From: JBGANR01 sp044222225
Lineage (GTDB): Bacteria; Actinomycetota; Actinomycetes; Mycobacteriales; Mycobacteriaceae
Assembly: GCA_044222225.1 (NCBI GenBank)
Contig: JBGANR010000011.1
Coordinates: 1-64,000, forward strand
DNA: 64,000 bases
Reading direction: 5' to 3'
Position 1 is the first letter of the stretch, and the number at the start of each line of letters is the position of its first letter. Made by a program: the position numbers and the translations under genes. Shown in pieces: positions 8,740-15,372 of the stretch. The notes under the pieces were generated by a model. The model saw only the letters and a list, made by a program, of their open reading frames with translations. It made no database searches and was not told the DNA's origin.

Positions 8740-10056
8740 ATGAGCGAGATCGCGAAGAGCGGCACACGGCGCAACGCCAAACTCGCGTCGCTCCCGCTGG
8801 GAATGGCCGGTCGCGCAGCTGCCGGCCTCGGCAAGCGTCTCGCCGGCAGGGACAAGGACGAGGTCAACGCGGAACTGACGGCCCGGGCCGCCGAGCAGAT
8901 CTTCGCCGTGCTCGGGGAGCTCAAGGGCGGCGCGATGAAGCTCGGCCAGGCGCTCTCGGTCATGGAGGCCGCGGTCCCGGAGGAGTTCGCCGAGCCGTAT
9001 CGGGACGCGCTCGTCAAACTCCAGGCCGAAGCGCCGCCGCTGCCCGCGGAGAAGGTGCACCGAGTGCTCGACCGCCAGCTCGGCACGTCGTGGCGCACCC
9101 GGTTCGCCGAGTTCGACGACGTGCCGGCGGCGTCCGCCAGCATCGGGCAGGTGCACCGGGGAATCTGGGCCGACGGCCGCCCGGTGGCCGTCAAAGTGCA
9201 GTATCCGGGCGCCGACGTCGCGCTCAGGTCCGATCTGCGGACGCTGTCGCGGCTGTCGGGTCTGTTCAAGGCCCTCTCCCCCGGCAGCGACGTCAAGGCC
9301 GTCATCAACGAGCTCATCGAACGCACCGAGGCCGAACTCGACTACCGCGCCGAGGCCGACAACCAGCGCGCGTTCGCCGTGGCGTTCGCCGACGACCCCG
9401 ATTTCGTCGTGCCGCGCGTCATCGCCAGCGCGCCGAAGGTCATCGTGTCCGAGTGGCTCGACGGCGTCCCGCTGTCCGACCTCATCAAGTCCGGCACCGC
9501 GGCCGAACGGGACGAGGCCGCGCGCAAACTCACCGAGTTCGAGTTCTCCTCGGCCAGCCGGGTGGGCCTCGTGCACGGCGACCCGCACCCCGGCAACTTC
9601 CGCATCCTCGCCGACGGCAGGATGGCGATCCTCGATTTCGGCGCCGTCGGCCACTACCCCGACGGTCTGCCGTCGGAGCTCGGCCACATCCTGCGCCACG
9701 CACGCGACGGCGAGTACGAGGAGCTGTGCGACGTCATGCGGACGAACGGCTTCATCCTGCCCGGCCAGGACGTCAGCCCGGAGCAGATCAAGGCCTACCT
9801 GCGGCCGTACGTGGACCCGCTGTACACCGACGAGTTCCGCTTCTCCCGGCGTTGGCTGCAGCGCGCCGCCGGCGCCGCGACGAACGTCCGAGGCGAGACG
9901 TATCAGGTGGCGCGCCAGCTCAACCTGCCGCCGCAGTACGTCATGATCCTGCGCGTGCTGCTCGGCTGCGTCGGGATCTGCGCCCAGCTGGACGCCACGG
10001 CGCCGTATCGGCGGATCGCCGCGCAATGGGTGCCGGGATTCGAGTTCGACGACTGA
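8740..10056 (+). CDS. ABC1/AarF/UbiB-family atypical kinase (Rv3197 type)
   Basis: This 438-residue protein carries the ABC1 atypical kinase signatures in order: a KxGQ-type motif (GGAMKLGQALS, about 66-76), ASIGQVHRG, the ATP-binding lysine in VAVKVQYPG, HGDPHPGNF and the metal-binding ILDFGAVG. It has no clear membrane helix. Family members act on small-molecule or isoprenoid-linked metabolism; in mycobacteria the homologue lies beside whiB7 and has been linked to macrolide tolerance, so a link to the WhiB7 response is plausible. The ATG at 8740 has GGAAGG 6-7 nt upstream. A 20-bp hairpin follows the stop codon. Confidence 0.93.
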   Translation: MSEIAKSGTRRNAKLASLPLGMAGRAAAGLGKRLAGRDKDEVNAELTARAAEQIFAVLGELKGGAMKLGQALSVMEAAVPEEFAEPYRDALVKLQAEAPPLPAEKVHRVLDRQLGTSWRTRFAEFDDVPAASASIGQVHRGIWADGRPVAVKVQYPGADVALRSDLRTLSRLSGLFKALSPGSDVKAVINELIERTEAELDYRAEADNQRAFAVAFADDPDFVVPRVIASAPKVIVSEWLDGVPLSDLIKSGTAAERDEAARKLTEFEFSSASRVGLVHGDPHPGNFRILADGRMAILDFGAVGHYPDGLPSELGHILRHARDGEYEELCDVMRTNGFILPGQDVSPEQIKAYLRPYVDPLYTDEFRFSRRWLQRAAGAATNVRGETYQVARQLNLPPQYVMILRVLLGCVGICAQLDATAPYRRIAAQWVPGFEFDD

Positions 10057-10059
10057 ACC

Positions 10060-10103
10060 ACGACCGACGCCTCGAAGCGGAATCGCTTCGAGGCGTCGGT
10101 CGT
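10060..10103. terminator. perfect 20-bp hairpin between ABC1 kinase and whiB7
   Basis: Arms 10060-10079 and 10084-10103 are perfect 20-nt inverted repeats (ACGACCGACGCCTCGAAGCG) around GAAT. It sits between two convergent genes, 3 nt after the kinase stop and 14 nt beyond the whiB7 stop, so it probably ends transcription in both directions. Confidence 0.8.
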
Positions 10104-10117
10104 ATCGTGTCCACGCG

Positions 10118-10399
10118 TCAGGCGGCGTTCTTCCGGGGACGGCCACGCGGACGCTTGCGAGCGACGACCATGCCGCGCTCGAAGATCTCGCCGCCCCAGA
10201 CGCCCCACGGCTCGCCCCGCTCGAGAGCCGCCGCGAGGCACTGCTCACGCACCGGGCAACCGCCGCACAGCACCTTCGCGCGCTCGAGGTCGACGGGTGA
10301 TTCGGCGAACCACAGGTCCGGGTCGGCCACATGACAGGGCAGCTCGACGCGAACGGTGCGGTTCGCCTCGAGTATGGGCTCGGTGATCGTCACGGTCAT
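10118..10399 (-). CDS. whiB7: WhiB7, iron-sulfur transcription factor of intrinsic antibiotic resistance
   Basis: This 93-residue Wbl protein has the four cluster-binding cysteines (Cys22, Cys45, Cys48, Cys54), the GVWGG turn (66-70) that contacts sigma-A, and the C-terminal AT-hook RPRGRPRK (83-90) that distinguishes WhiB7 from other Wbl proteins. It activates resistance genes after ribosome-targeting drugs and activates its own promoter. The ATG at 10399 has GGAAGG 6 nt upstream; an open frame extends further upstream but lies in the leader. Expression is probably controlled by a WhiB7-type promoter at 10822-10859, a 49-codon upstream frame and a hairpin just after it. Confidence 0.97.
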   Translation of the reverse strand: MTVTITEPILEANRTVRVELPCHVADPDLWFAESPVDLERAKVLCGGCPVREQCLAAALERGEPWGVWGGEIFERGMVVARKRPRGRPRKNAA

Positions 10400-10489
10400 C
10401 GTCAGTCCTTCCACAGGTATGGGGTGGTGATCGCGATGTCCGCCGATCGACACCCGCGCCCCTGTGAACAGGGCTGCGACGTGCGAGAA

Positions 10490-10524
10490 CCACGGATACC
10501 GCTTTGGGGCGCGGCCTTCCGTGG
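10490..10524 (-). promoter_or_regulatory. candidate attenuator hairpin in the whiB7 leader
   Basis: On the minus strand CCACGGA (10524-10518) pairs with TCCGTGG (10496-10490), and inside it CCGC (10514-10511) pairs with GCGG (10502-10499). TTCTC follows the stem. It lies 20 nt after the stop of the upstream frame and about 90 nt before the whiB7 ATG, the place expected for a translation-coupled attenuator. The U-tract is short. Confidence 0.5.
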
Positions 10525-10544
10525 TGGGTATGGAGACCCTTGCG

Positions 10545-10694
10545 CTACCGAAGAACGGTGCGCGGATACGGAGACCGCGATCCGGCTGCTGCGCCGGCGT
10601 GCCAGTCGTTCGCGTCGGCCGGTGTGAACGACAGGCCGGCGGGGACGCGGGGACGAGCGACGACGGAGACGTGCTCGGAAGCGAAGATCTTCAC
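10545..10694 (-). CDS. upstream open reading frame in the whiB7 leader (49 codons)
   Basis: A GTG at 10694 follows a consensus AGGAGGT with 7 nt spacing, the strongest ribosome-binding site in this leader. The frame begins MKIFASEHVSVVARPRV and ends with SRSPYPRTVLR before TAG. I recognise no homology, and the peptide looks non-globular (Pro, Arg, Ala). Leader peptides upstream of whiB7 are known in mycobacteria and let stalled ribosomes switch transcription into whiB7. The position here, about 120 nt from the proposed transcription start and 20 nt before a hairpin, suggests the same role. Confidence 0.65.
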   Translation of the reverse strand: MKIFASEHVSVVARPRVPAGLSFTPADANDWHAGAAAGSRSPYPRTVLR

Positions 10695-10821
10695 CGGTCA
10701 ACCTCCTGGTTCTGTTCACGCGGGCCGTGCGGCGCGCTGGTGCGGTCTGAGCCGGATCCCGGTGATCCGGTTCGATTCGTCCGGCAGCGGAAGCTGTGGC
10801 CGGGCGAATCGGTCGGGTACG

Positions 10822-10859
10822 ACTGTACGCGGGGGTCTACGAAGCTGACAACCTATTTT
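10822..10859 (-). promoter_or_regulatory. whiB7 promoter with WhiB7-binding AT-rich element
   Basis: On the minus strand AAAAT (10859-10855) is followed 3 nt later by the -35 TTGTCA (10851-10846), an 18-nt spacer and the -10 TACAGT (10827-10822). An AT-rich box exactly 3 nt upstream of a TTG-type -35 is the published signature of WhiB7-dependent promoters (AAAAT-N3-TTGNNN). It gives a leader of about 415 nt and indicates autoactivation. Confidence 0.85.
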
Positions 10860-10891
10860 CTACCTGCGGTTTTGCACCGCGCCCGGACCGA

Positions 10892-13042
10892 TCAGCGCGC
10901 GCGGGTGCGTTCGAGAACGGCGTCGCCGAAGTGCTCGAGCTTGTACGGGCCGACGCCGCTGATCGTGCCGAGGTCCGCCAGGCTCGTCGGCACCTTCTCG
11001 GCGATGGCCTCCAGGGTGCGGTCGTTGAAGACGTTGTACGGCGGCACGCCATGTTCCCGGGCCTGCTCGATGCGCCACCGCTTGAGCTCGGCGAGCAGTT
11101 CCTCGTCGAGATCGGCGGGACAGTCGTCGCAGCGCCCGCGCGCGCGGTCGGCGCGGGCGAGCTCGATGCCGCAGACCCGGCAGGCCGCGCGTGTGGACGT
11201 GCCGGCGGGGCGCGCCGCAGCGGGCGCGAACGGCTCGATGAACCGCGAGGGCTTACGCGTCCGGCGTCCACCCTCGTTGCGTGCGGCGGCCCACGACAGG
11301 TACAGGTGCTCGCGGGCGCGCGTGACCGCCACGTAGAGCAGCCGCCGCTCCTCCTCGATCGCGGCATCCCCCTCGGCCACGGCCATGCTGAGCGGCAGGG
11401 TGCCGTCGGCGAGGCCGACGACGAAGACGGCGTCCCACTCCAGACCCTTCGCCGCGTGGATCGACGACAGTGTGACGCCGTCGATCGTCGGCGGATGGCG
11501 CGCCTCGGCGCGGGCCGCCAGCTCGCGGCCGACGTGCGCCATCGTGAGATCCGGCACGTCGCGGACCAGCTCGTCCACCAGCCCGACGAGAGAGGTCAGC
11601 GACGACCAACGCTCCCGGGCCTGAGCACCTGCCGGTGCCTCCTGCGCATAGCCGAGCGGAACCAGCACCGCCCGGACGACGGCCGCGGGCGACGCCTCCT
11701 CCGGCAGGTCGTCGCGGTTCACCGCGTCCGCGATCGCCCGCATCGCTTGGCGGACCTCGGCCCGCGCGAAGAACGCCTCACCGCCGCGGAGCTGGTACGG
11801 CACCTCCTCGGCCGAGAGCGCGTTCTCGAAGACCTCCGACTGCGCGTTGATGCGGTACAGGATCGCGATCTCCGACGCCCGGACACCGCCCGCGATGAGC
11901 CGCCGAATGTTCTTCGCGACCGCAGCGGCCTCCGCGGGCTCGTCGTCATGGGCGTCGATCTGGGGCTGCGGACCGTCCGGACGCTGACCGATCAACCGCA
12001 GTCTGGTGCCGGCCGCGGCACCACGCGCCGCGCCGATCACGGTGTTGGCCAACCCCACGACCTGCGGCGACGACCGGTAGTCGCGTTCCAGCCGGACGAC
12101 CGTCGCATCCGGAAAACGACGGGAGAAGCCGAGCAGGTAGCCGGGCGTCGCGCCGCCGAAGCTGTAGATCGTCTGATTCGCGTCGCCGACCACGGTGAGA
12201 TCGTCCCGTCCGCCCAGCCAGGCGTCGAGAAGCGCCTGCTGAGCGGGGGTGACGTCCTGATACTCGTCCACGACGAAACAGCGGTAGCGGCTGCGGAACT
12301 CCTCGGCGATCGCCGGATTCTCCCGCAGGATCGCCGTCGTCAGCAGCAGCAGGTCGTCGAAGTCGAGCAGTCGGTCACCCTCGGGCGATGTCTTGGCCGC
12401 CTCGTACCGCGCGAACACCTCCGCCACCTTCTCCGGCGGCGCGGGAGGCTCCCGCCGCAACCGTGCGGCCTGCTCCGGATACTCCTCCCGCGAGACGAGG
12501 GATGCCTTCGCCCATTCGATCTCCGAGGCGAGGTCGCGGACCAGATCACTCGACGGCGAGAGCCCCGCGGCCTTCGCCGCGCGTCCGACCAGCATGAACT
12601 TGGAGTCGAGCAGCTGCCAGCGAGTGGCGCCGACCGCGCGCGGCCAGAAATACGAGAGCTGACGACGCGCCGCGGCATGGAACGTCAGCGCCTGGACGCC
12701 GCGCGCGTCGTCGGCGAGCAGGCTCCGCAGCCGTCCCCGCAACTCCCCCGCCGCCCGGGCCGTGAACGTCACCGCCAGAACCTGCGACGGCGCCACCTGG
12801 CCGCCGGCGATGAGATGTCCGATGCGATGGGTGATGGTGCGCGTCTTGCCTGTTCCGGCCCCGGCGAGGATGCAGACCGGCCCGCGCGGCGCCTCGACCG
12901 CCGCACGCTGCTCGGGGTCCAGCCCCGTCGGCGGCACACCCCCCGGCGCCCCGCCACGAGCCTGCTCCTGGTGCGACGCACCGCGACCGGCGGCAGAACG
13001 AGCGCGGCCGGACCCCCGGGCTGTTGATGTTGGCGTCGACAT
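10892..13042 (-). CDS. uvrD2: UvrD2, SF1 DNA helicase with HRDC domain
   Basis: This 716-residue SF1A helicase has Walker A GAGTGKT at 61-67, the DEYQDV Walker B, QTIYSFGGATPGYL, HAAKGLEW and VAVTRAREHLYLS. After the motor come the four-cysteine module typical of UvrD2 (CRVCG and CDDCP) and a C-terminal HRDC domain (LKRWRIEQAREHGVPPYNVF). It is a 3'-5' helicase needed in mycobacterial DNA repair; the mycobacterial orthologue is essential. The N-terminal 35 residues are disordered and basic. The ATG at 13042 has no Shine-Dalgarno and lies 7 nt after a -10 element, so the message is probably leaderless. A damage-promoter-like TGTCGGTG lies 7 nt upstream of that -10. Confidence 0.95.
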   Translation of the reverse strand: MSTPTSTARGSGRARSAAGRGASHQEQARGGAPGGVPPTGLDPEQRAAVEAPRGPVCILAGAGTGKTRTITHRIGHLIAGGQVAPSQVLAVTFTARAAGELRGRLRSLLADDARGVQALTFHAAARRQLSYFWPRAVGATRWQLLDSKFMLVGRAAKAAGLSPSSDLVRDLASEIEWAKASLVSREEYPEQAARLRREPPAPPEKVAEVFARYEAAKTSPEGDRLLDFDDLLLLTTAILRENPAIAEEFRSRYRCFVVDEYQDVTPAQQALLDAWLGGRDDLTVVGDANQTIYSFGGATPGYLLGFSRRFPDATVVRLERDYRSSPQVVGLANTVIGAARGAAAGTRLRLIGQRPDGPQPQIDAHDDEPAEAAAVAKNIRRLIAGGVRASEIAILYRINAQSEVFENALSAEEVPYQLRGGEAFFARAEVRQAMRAIADAVNRDDLPEEASPAAVVRAVLVPLGYAQEAPAGAQARERWSSLTSLVGLVDELVRDVPDLTMAHVGRELAARAEARHPPTIDGVTLSSIHAAKGLEWDAVFVVGLADGTLPLSMAVAEGDAAIEEERRLLYVAVTRAREHLYLSWAAARNEGGRRTRKPSRFIEPFAPAAARPAGTSTRAACRVCGIELARADRARGRCDDCPADLDEELLAELKRWRIEQAREHGVPPYNVFNDRTLEAIAEKVPTSLADLGTISGVGPYKLEHFGDAVLERTRAR

Positions 13043-13049
13043 GGCCTTC

Positions 13050-13070
13050 AGTATCCACGGGGCACCGACA
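13050..13070 (-). promoter_or_regulatory. uvrD2 promoter, possible PafBC-type DNA-damage element
   Basis: The minus strand has TGTCGGTG (13070-13063), 7 nt, then GATACT (13055-13050), 7 nt, then the ATG. The mycobacterial PafBC (RecA-NDp) motif is TTGTCRGTG-N8-TANNNT, so this is close but one base shorter in the spacer and imperfect at the -10. Start-codon spacing indicates a leaderless mRNA. Confidence 0.45.
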
Positions 13071-13080
13071 GAATCGGGCG

Positions 13081-13086
13081 TAGCCT
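13081..13086 (+). promoter_or_regulatory. -10 element of mrx1, leaderless start
   Basis: TAGCCT lies 6 nt before the GTG at 13093 with no Shine-Dalgarno. Confidence 0.5.
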
Positions 13087-13092
13087 GTACGC

Positions 13093-13347
13093 GTGAGCAC
13101 GACGGACGCCCCTGCCCTGACGATGTACACCACGACGTGGTGCGGCTACTGCCAGCGTCTCAAGCTGGGGCTCAAGGGCCTCGGCATCGCGTGGAACGAG
13201 ATCGACATCGAGGCCGATCCGGCGGCCGCCGAGTTCGTCGGCAGCGTCAACGGCGGCAACCACGTCGTGCCGACCGTCCGATACGCCGACGGCAGCACGG
13301 CGACCAACCCGTCGATCGCCGACGTGCGGCGCAAGCTGCGCCTCTAA
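13093..13347 (+). CDS. mrx1: mycoredoxin-1 (glutaredoxin-fold, mycothiol-dependent)
   Basis: This 84-residue thioredoxin-fold protein has the active site CGYC (TTWCGYCQRLK, about residues 17-20), the cis-Pro segment HVVPTVRYADGS and a C-terminal helix. Mycoredoxin reduces protein-mycothiol mixed disulfides using mycothiol, which replaces glutathione in actinobacteria. It is divergent from uvrD2, with both start codons close behind -10 elements in a 50-bp interval. It converges on nudC. The GTG start gives MSTTDAPALTMYTTTWC, matching family length. Mycobacterial homologues can be part of the SigH thiol-stress regulon, but I saw no SigH promoter directly upstream here. Confidence 0.95.
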   Translation: MSTTDAPALTMYTTTWCGYCQRLKLGLKGLGIAWNEIDIEADPAAAEFVGSVNGGNHVVPTVRYADGSTATNPSIADVRRKLRL

Positions 13348-13350
13348 GGC

Positions 13351-14268
13351 TCAGGCGTCGGCCCAGGCCCGGATGAGGGCGCGGGAGATCGACACCGATC
13401 CGGGCAGCGCCAGCGACGCCGACGGCGCGGTCCACGCCCAGTCACCCGCGGCGAGCGCGTCCTTGATCTCCCGGCGCTCGAACCAGCGAGCCTCGGCGAC
13501 CTCGCCGTCGAGGAAGTCCAGCGGCTGCGCGGGGTCGGCCGTCGCGATGAAGCCCACCATCAGCGACCGCGGGAACGGCCACGGCTGACTGCCGAGGTAC
13601 TGCGGATCACGCACGTCGATGCCCACCTCCTCCCGGGCCTCGCGGACGACCGCCTGCTCCAACGACTCCCCGGGCTCGACGAAACCCGCGATCGTCGAGA
13701 ACCTGCCCACGGGCCACGCCGCACCACGCGCCAGCAGCGCGCGCTCACCGCGGCCGCCGACACCGTCGTGCACGAGGAAGATCACGGCGGAATCGGTACG
13801 TGGAAACTGCTCCGCACCGGCGTCGTCGACGCGCGTCCAGCCCGCGTTCGCCGTCCGCGTCGGCCTGCCGTGCACCGGCGAGTACGCGGCGCCGGTGTGC
13901 CAATGCCGCATCGCGACGGCCGTCGCGGCGAGGCCCGGTTCGGCACCCGCCAGGCGTCCGACGGCCGCGCGGAGGTCGACCCATTCGGCGTCCGGCAGGT
14001 CATCACCGGCCGAGACGCTCCACAGATCGACGCCGTCATGGCTGCCGAGGTAGACCCCGTCGGCAGGCGGCGCGTCCGCGACCACCACACCCGGCACCCA
14101 CTCCAGAGTCGTCCCGGACATCGGAAACCGGCCGCGGGCGTCGACCCGCAGCACCCGGGCCGTGGGCCATCCCGCGACCAGCCGAGCGACGTCGCCGCGT
14201 CCCTCGCTCCGTCGGTCGACGGCGGAGTCCGCCATGAGCAGGGGCCCGGGCAGCACGAATCGCGTCAC
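13351..14268 (-). CDS. nudC: NudC, NAD(H) pyrophosphatase (Nudix)
   Basis: This 305-residue Nudix hydrolase has the Nudix box at about 195-217 (GFVEPGES and REAREEVGI) and the NADH-pyrophosphatase signature SQPWPFPRS at about 227-235, which together identify NudC. It cleaves NAD(H) to NMN(H) and AMP and can remove NAD caps from RNA. The region that carries a four-Cys zinc ribbon in E. coli NudC (about 125-150: HTGAAYSPVHGRPTRTANAG) has no cysteine, so zinc binding is lost. The GTG start has TACGCT 6 nt upstream and no Shine-Dalgarno. It converges on mrx1 with 3 bp between stops. Confidence 0.92.
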   Translation of the reverse strand: MTRFVLPGPLLMADSAVDRRSEGRGDVARLVAGWPTARVLRVDARGRFPMSGTTLEWVPGVVVADAPPADGVYLGSHDGVDLWSVSAGDDLPDAEWVDLRAAVGRLAGAEPGLAATAVAMRHWHTGAAYSPVHGRPTRTANAGWTRVDDAGAEQFPRTDSAVIFLVHDGVGGRGERALLARGAAWPVGRFSTIAGFVEPGESLEQAVVREAREEVGIDVRDPQYLGSQPWPFPRSLMVGFIATADPAQPLDFLDGEVAEARWFERREIKDALAAGDWAWTAPSASLALPGSVSISRALIRAWADA

Positions 14269-14274
14269 GAGGCG

Positions 14275-14280
14275 AGCGTA
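14275..14280 (-). promoter_or_regulatory. -10 element of nudC, leaderless start
   Basis: TACGCT on the minus strand lies 6 nt before the GTG at 14268, and there is no Shine-Dalgarno. Confidence 0.5.
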
Positions 14281-14307
14281 CCGAGGCCGTCCGCGCGGAC
14301 GGCCGAC

Positions 14308-15372
14308 TCAGCCGTTCGCACCGCGGCGCACGTAGAGCAACCGGTCACCGCTCTCGACGGCCTCGACATGCTGGTCGTCGACCCGGTAGAGCACCCCGCC
14401 CCGGACGACGCCGAGCACGATCTCGCCGAGGTGCATCGGGCTCGCGCCCGTCTCGTTCTGCTCGACCGCCCGCTCCGCGATGGACATGCCCTCGTCGGGA
14501 GTGAGCAGGTCCTCGATCACCTCGACGACCGTCGGCGTGCTCTTCGCGAGGCCGAGCAGCCGGCCGGCCGTCTCCGACGAGACGATGACCGAATCAGCGC
14601 CCGACTGCCGGATGAGGTGGGTGTTCTCGGCCTCCCTGATCGAGGCGATGATCTTCGACTTGGGCGCCATCTCCCGCGCGGTGAGCGTGGCCAGCACCGT
14701 CGTGTCGTCCCGGTTGGCGGCGATGATGATCGACGAGCAGTACGGGACACCCGCCAACCGCAGCACGTCCGACTTCGTCGCATCACCGCGCACCGTGACC
14801 AGTCCGTGCCGCGCCGCGGTTTCGAGCACACCCTGATCGGAGTCGACGACGACGATCTCCGACGGCTTCGTGCCGTCCGCGAGCATCGCCTCGACCGCCG
14901 TCCGGCCCTTCGTCCCGTAACCGATGACGACGGTGTGATTGCGCACGCTGTGCCTCCAACGCTGGATCTTGAGGGCCTGCCGACCCCGTTCTGTGAGCAC
15001 CGCGAGCGTCGTCCCGACGAGGACGATGAGGAACAGGATCCGCAGCGGAGTGATGACGACGACGTTGACGAATCTCGCCTGGGCCGTGACCGGCGTGATG
15101 TCGCCGTAGCCCGTGGTGGAGAGCGAGACCGTCGCGTAGTAGAGACAGTCGAGGAGCGAGAGCTCGTCCCCCTGACCGCCGTCGCGGTAGCCGTCCCGTT
15201 CGATGTAGACGATCGCGACGGCGAGCACGAGCGCGCCGACCGCCACCATGACACGGCTGAGGATCGCCCGGACGGGGCTCACCTGTCCCTCGGGAATGCG
15301 GATGACGCCGACAAGCGCAAAATCCGGACGCTCGGTCAAGGTGTCGGTGCGCCGGCGAAGCCTGCTGGGCAT
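14308..15372 (-). CDS. two-helix potassium channel with RCK/TrkA domains (Rv3200c type)
   Basis: This 354-residue protein has a membrane helix at about 42-57, a pore loop with the K+ selectivity filter TGYGD (87-91), a second helix at about 102-125 and then a cytoplasmic RCK (TrkA-N) domain starting VVIGYGTKGRTAV (about 148-160). A TrkA-C domain with GEIVLGVVRGGVLYRV closes the protein. It resembles MthK/Kch-type channels gated by a cytosolic ligand. The ATG directly abuts the adnB stop (TAGATG) with AAGGA upstream, so it is probably co-transcribed with adnAB, as in mycobacteria. The ligand is not predictable. Confidence 0.93.
   Translation of the reverse strand: MPSRLRRRTDTLTERPDFALVGVIRIPEGQVSPVRAILSRVMVAVGALVLAVAIVYIERDGYRDGGQGDELSLLDCLYYATVSLSTTGYGDITPVTAQARFVNVVVITPLRILFLIVLVGTTLAVLTERGRQALKIQRWRHSVRNHTVVIGYGTKGRTAVEAMLADGTKPSEIVVVDSDQGVLETAARHGLVTVRGDATKSDVLRLAGVPYCSSIIIAANRDDTTVLATLTAREMAPKSKIIASIREAENTHLIRQSGADSVIVSSETAGRLLGLAKSTPTVVEVIEDLLTPDEGMSIAERAVEQNETGASPMHLGEIVLGVVRGGVLYRVDDQHVEAVESGDRLLYVRRGANG

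Noticed and set aside
10504..10848. Plus-strand frames in the whiB7 leader
   Set aside because: They are antisense to the leader, lack ribosome-binding sites and overlap the promoter elements on the other strand.
13335..13350. Short inverted repeat at the mrx1/nudC stops as a terminator
   Set aside because: The stem is only 5 bp and overlaps both coding ends.
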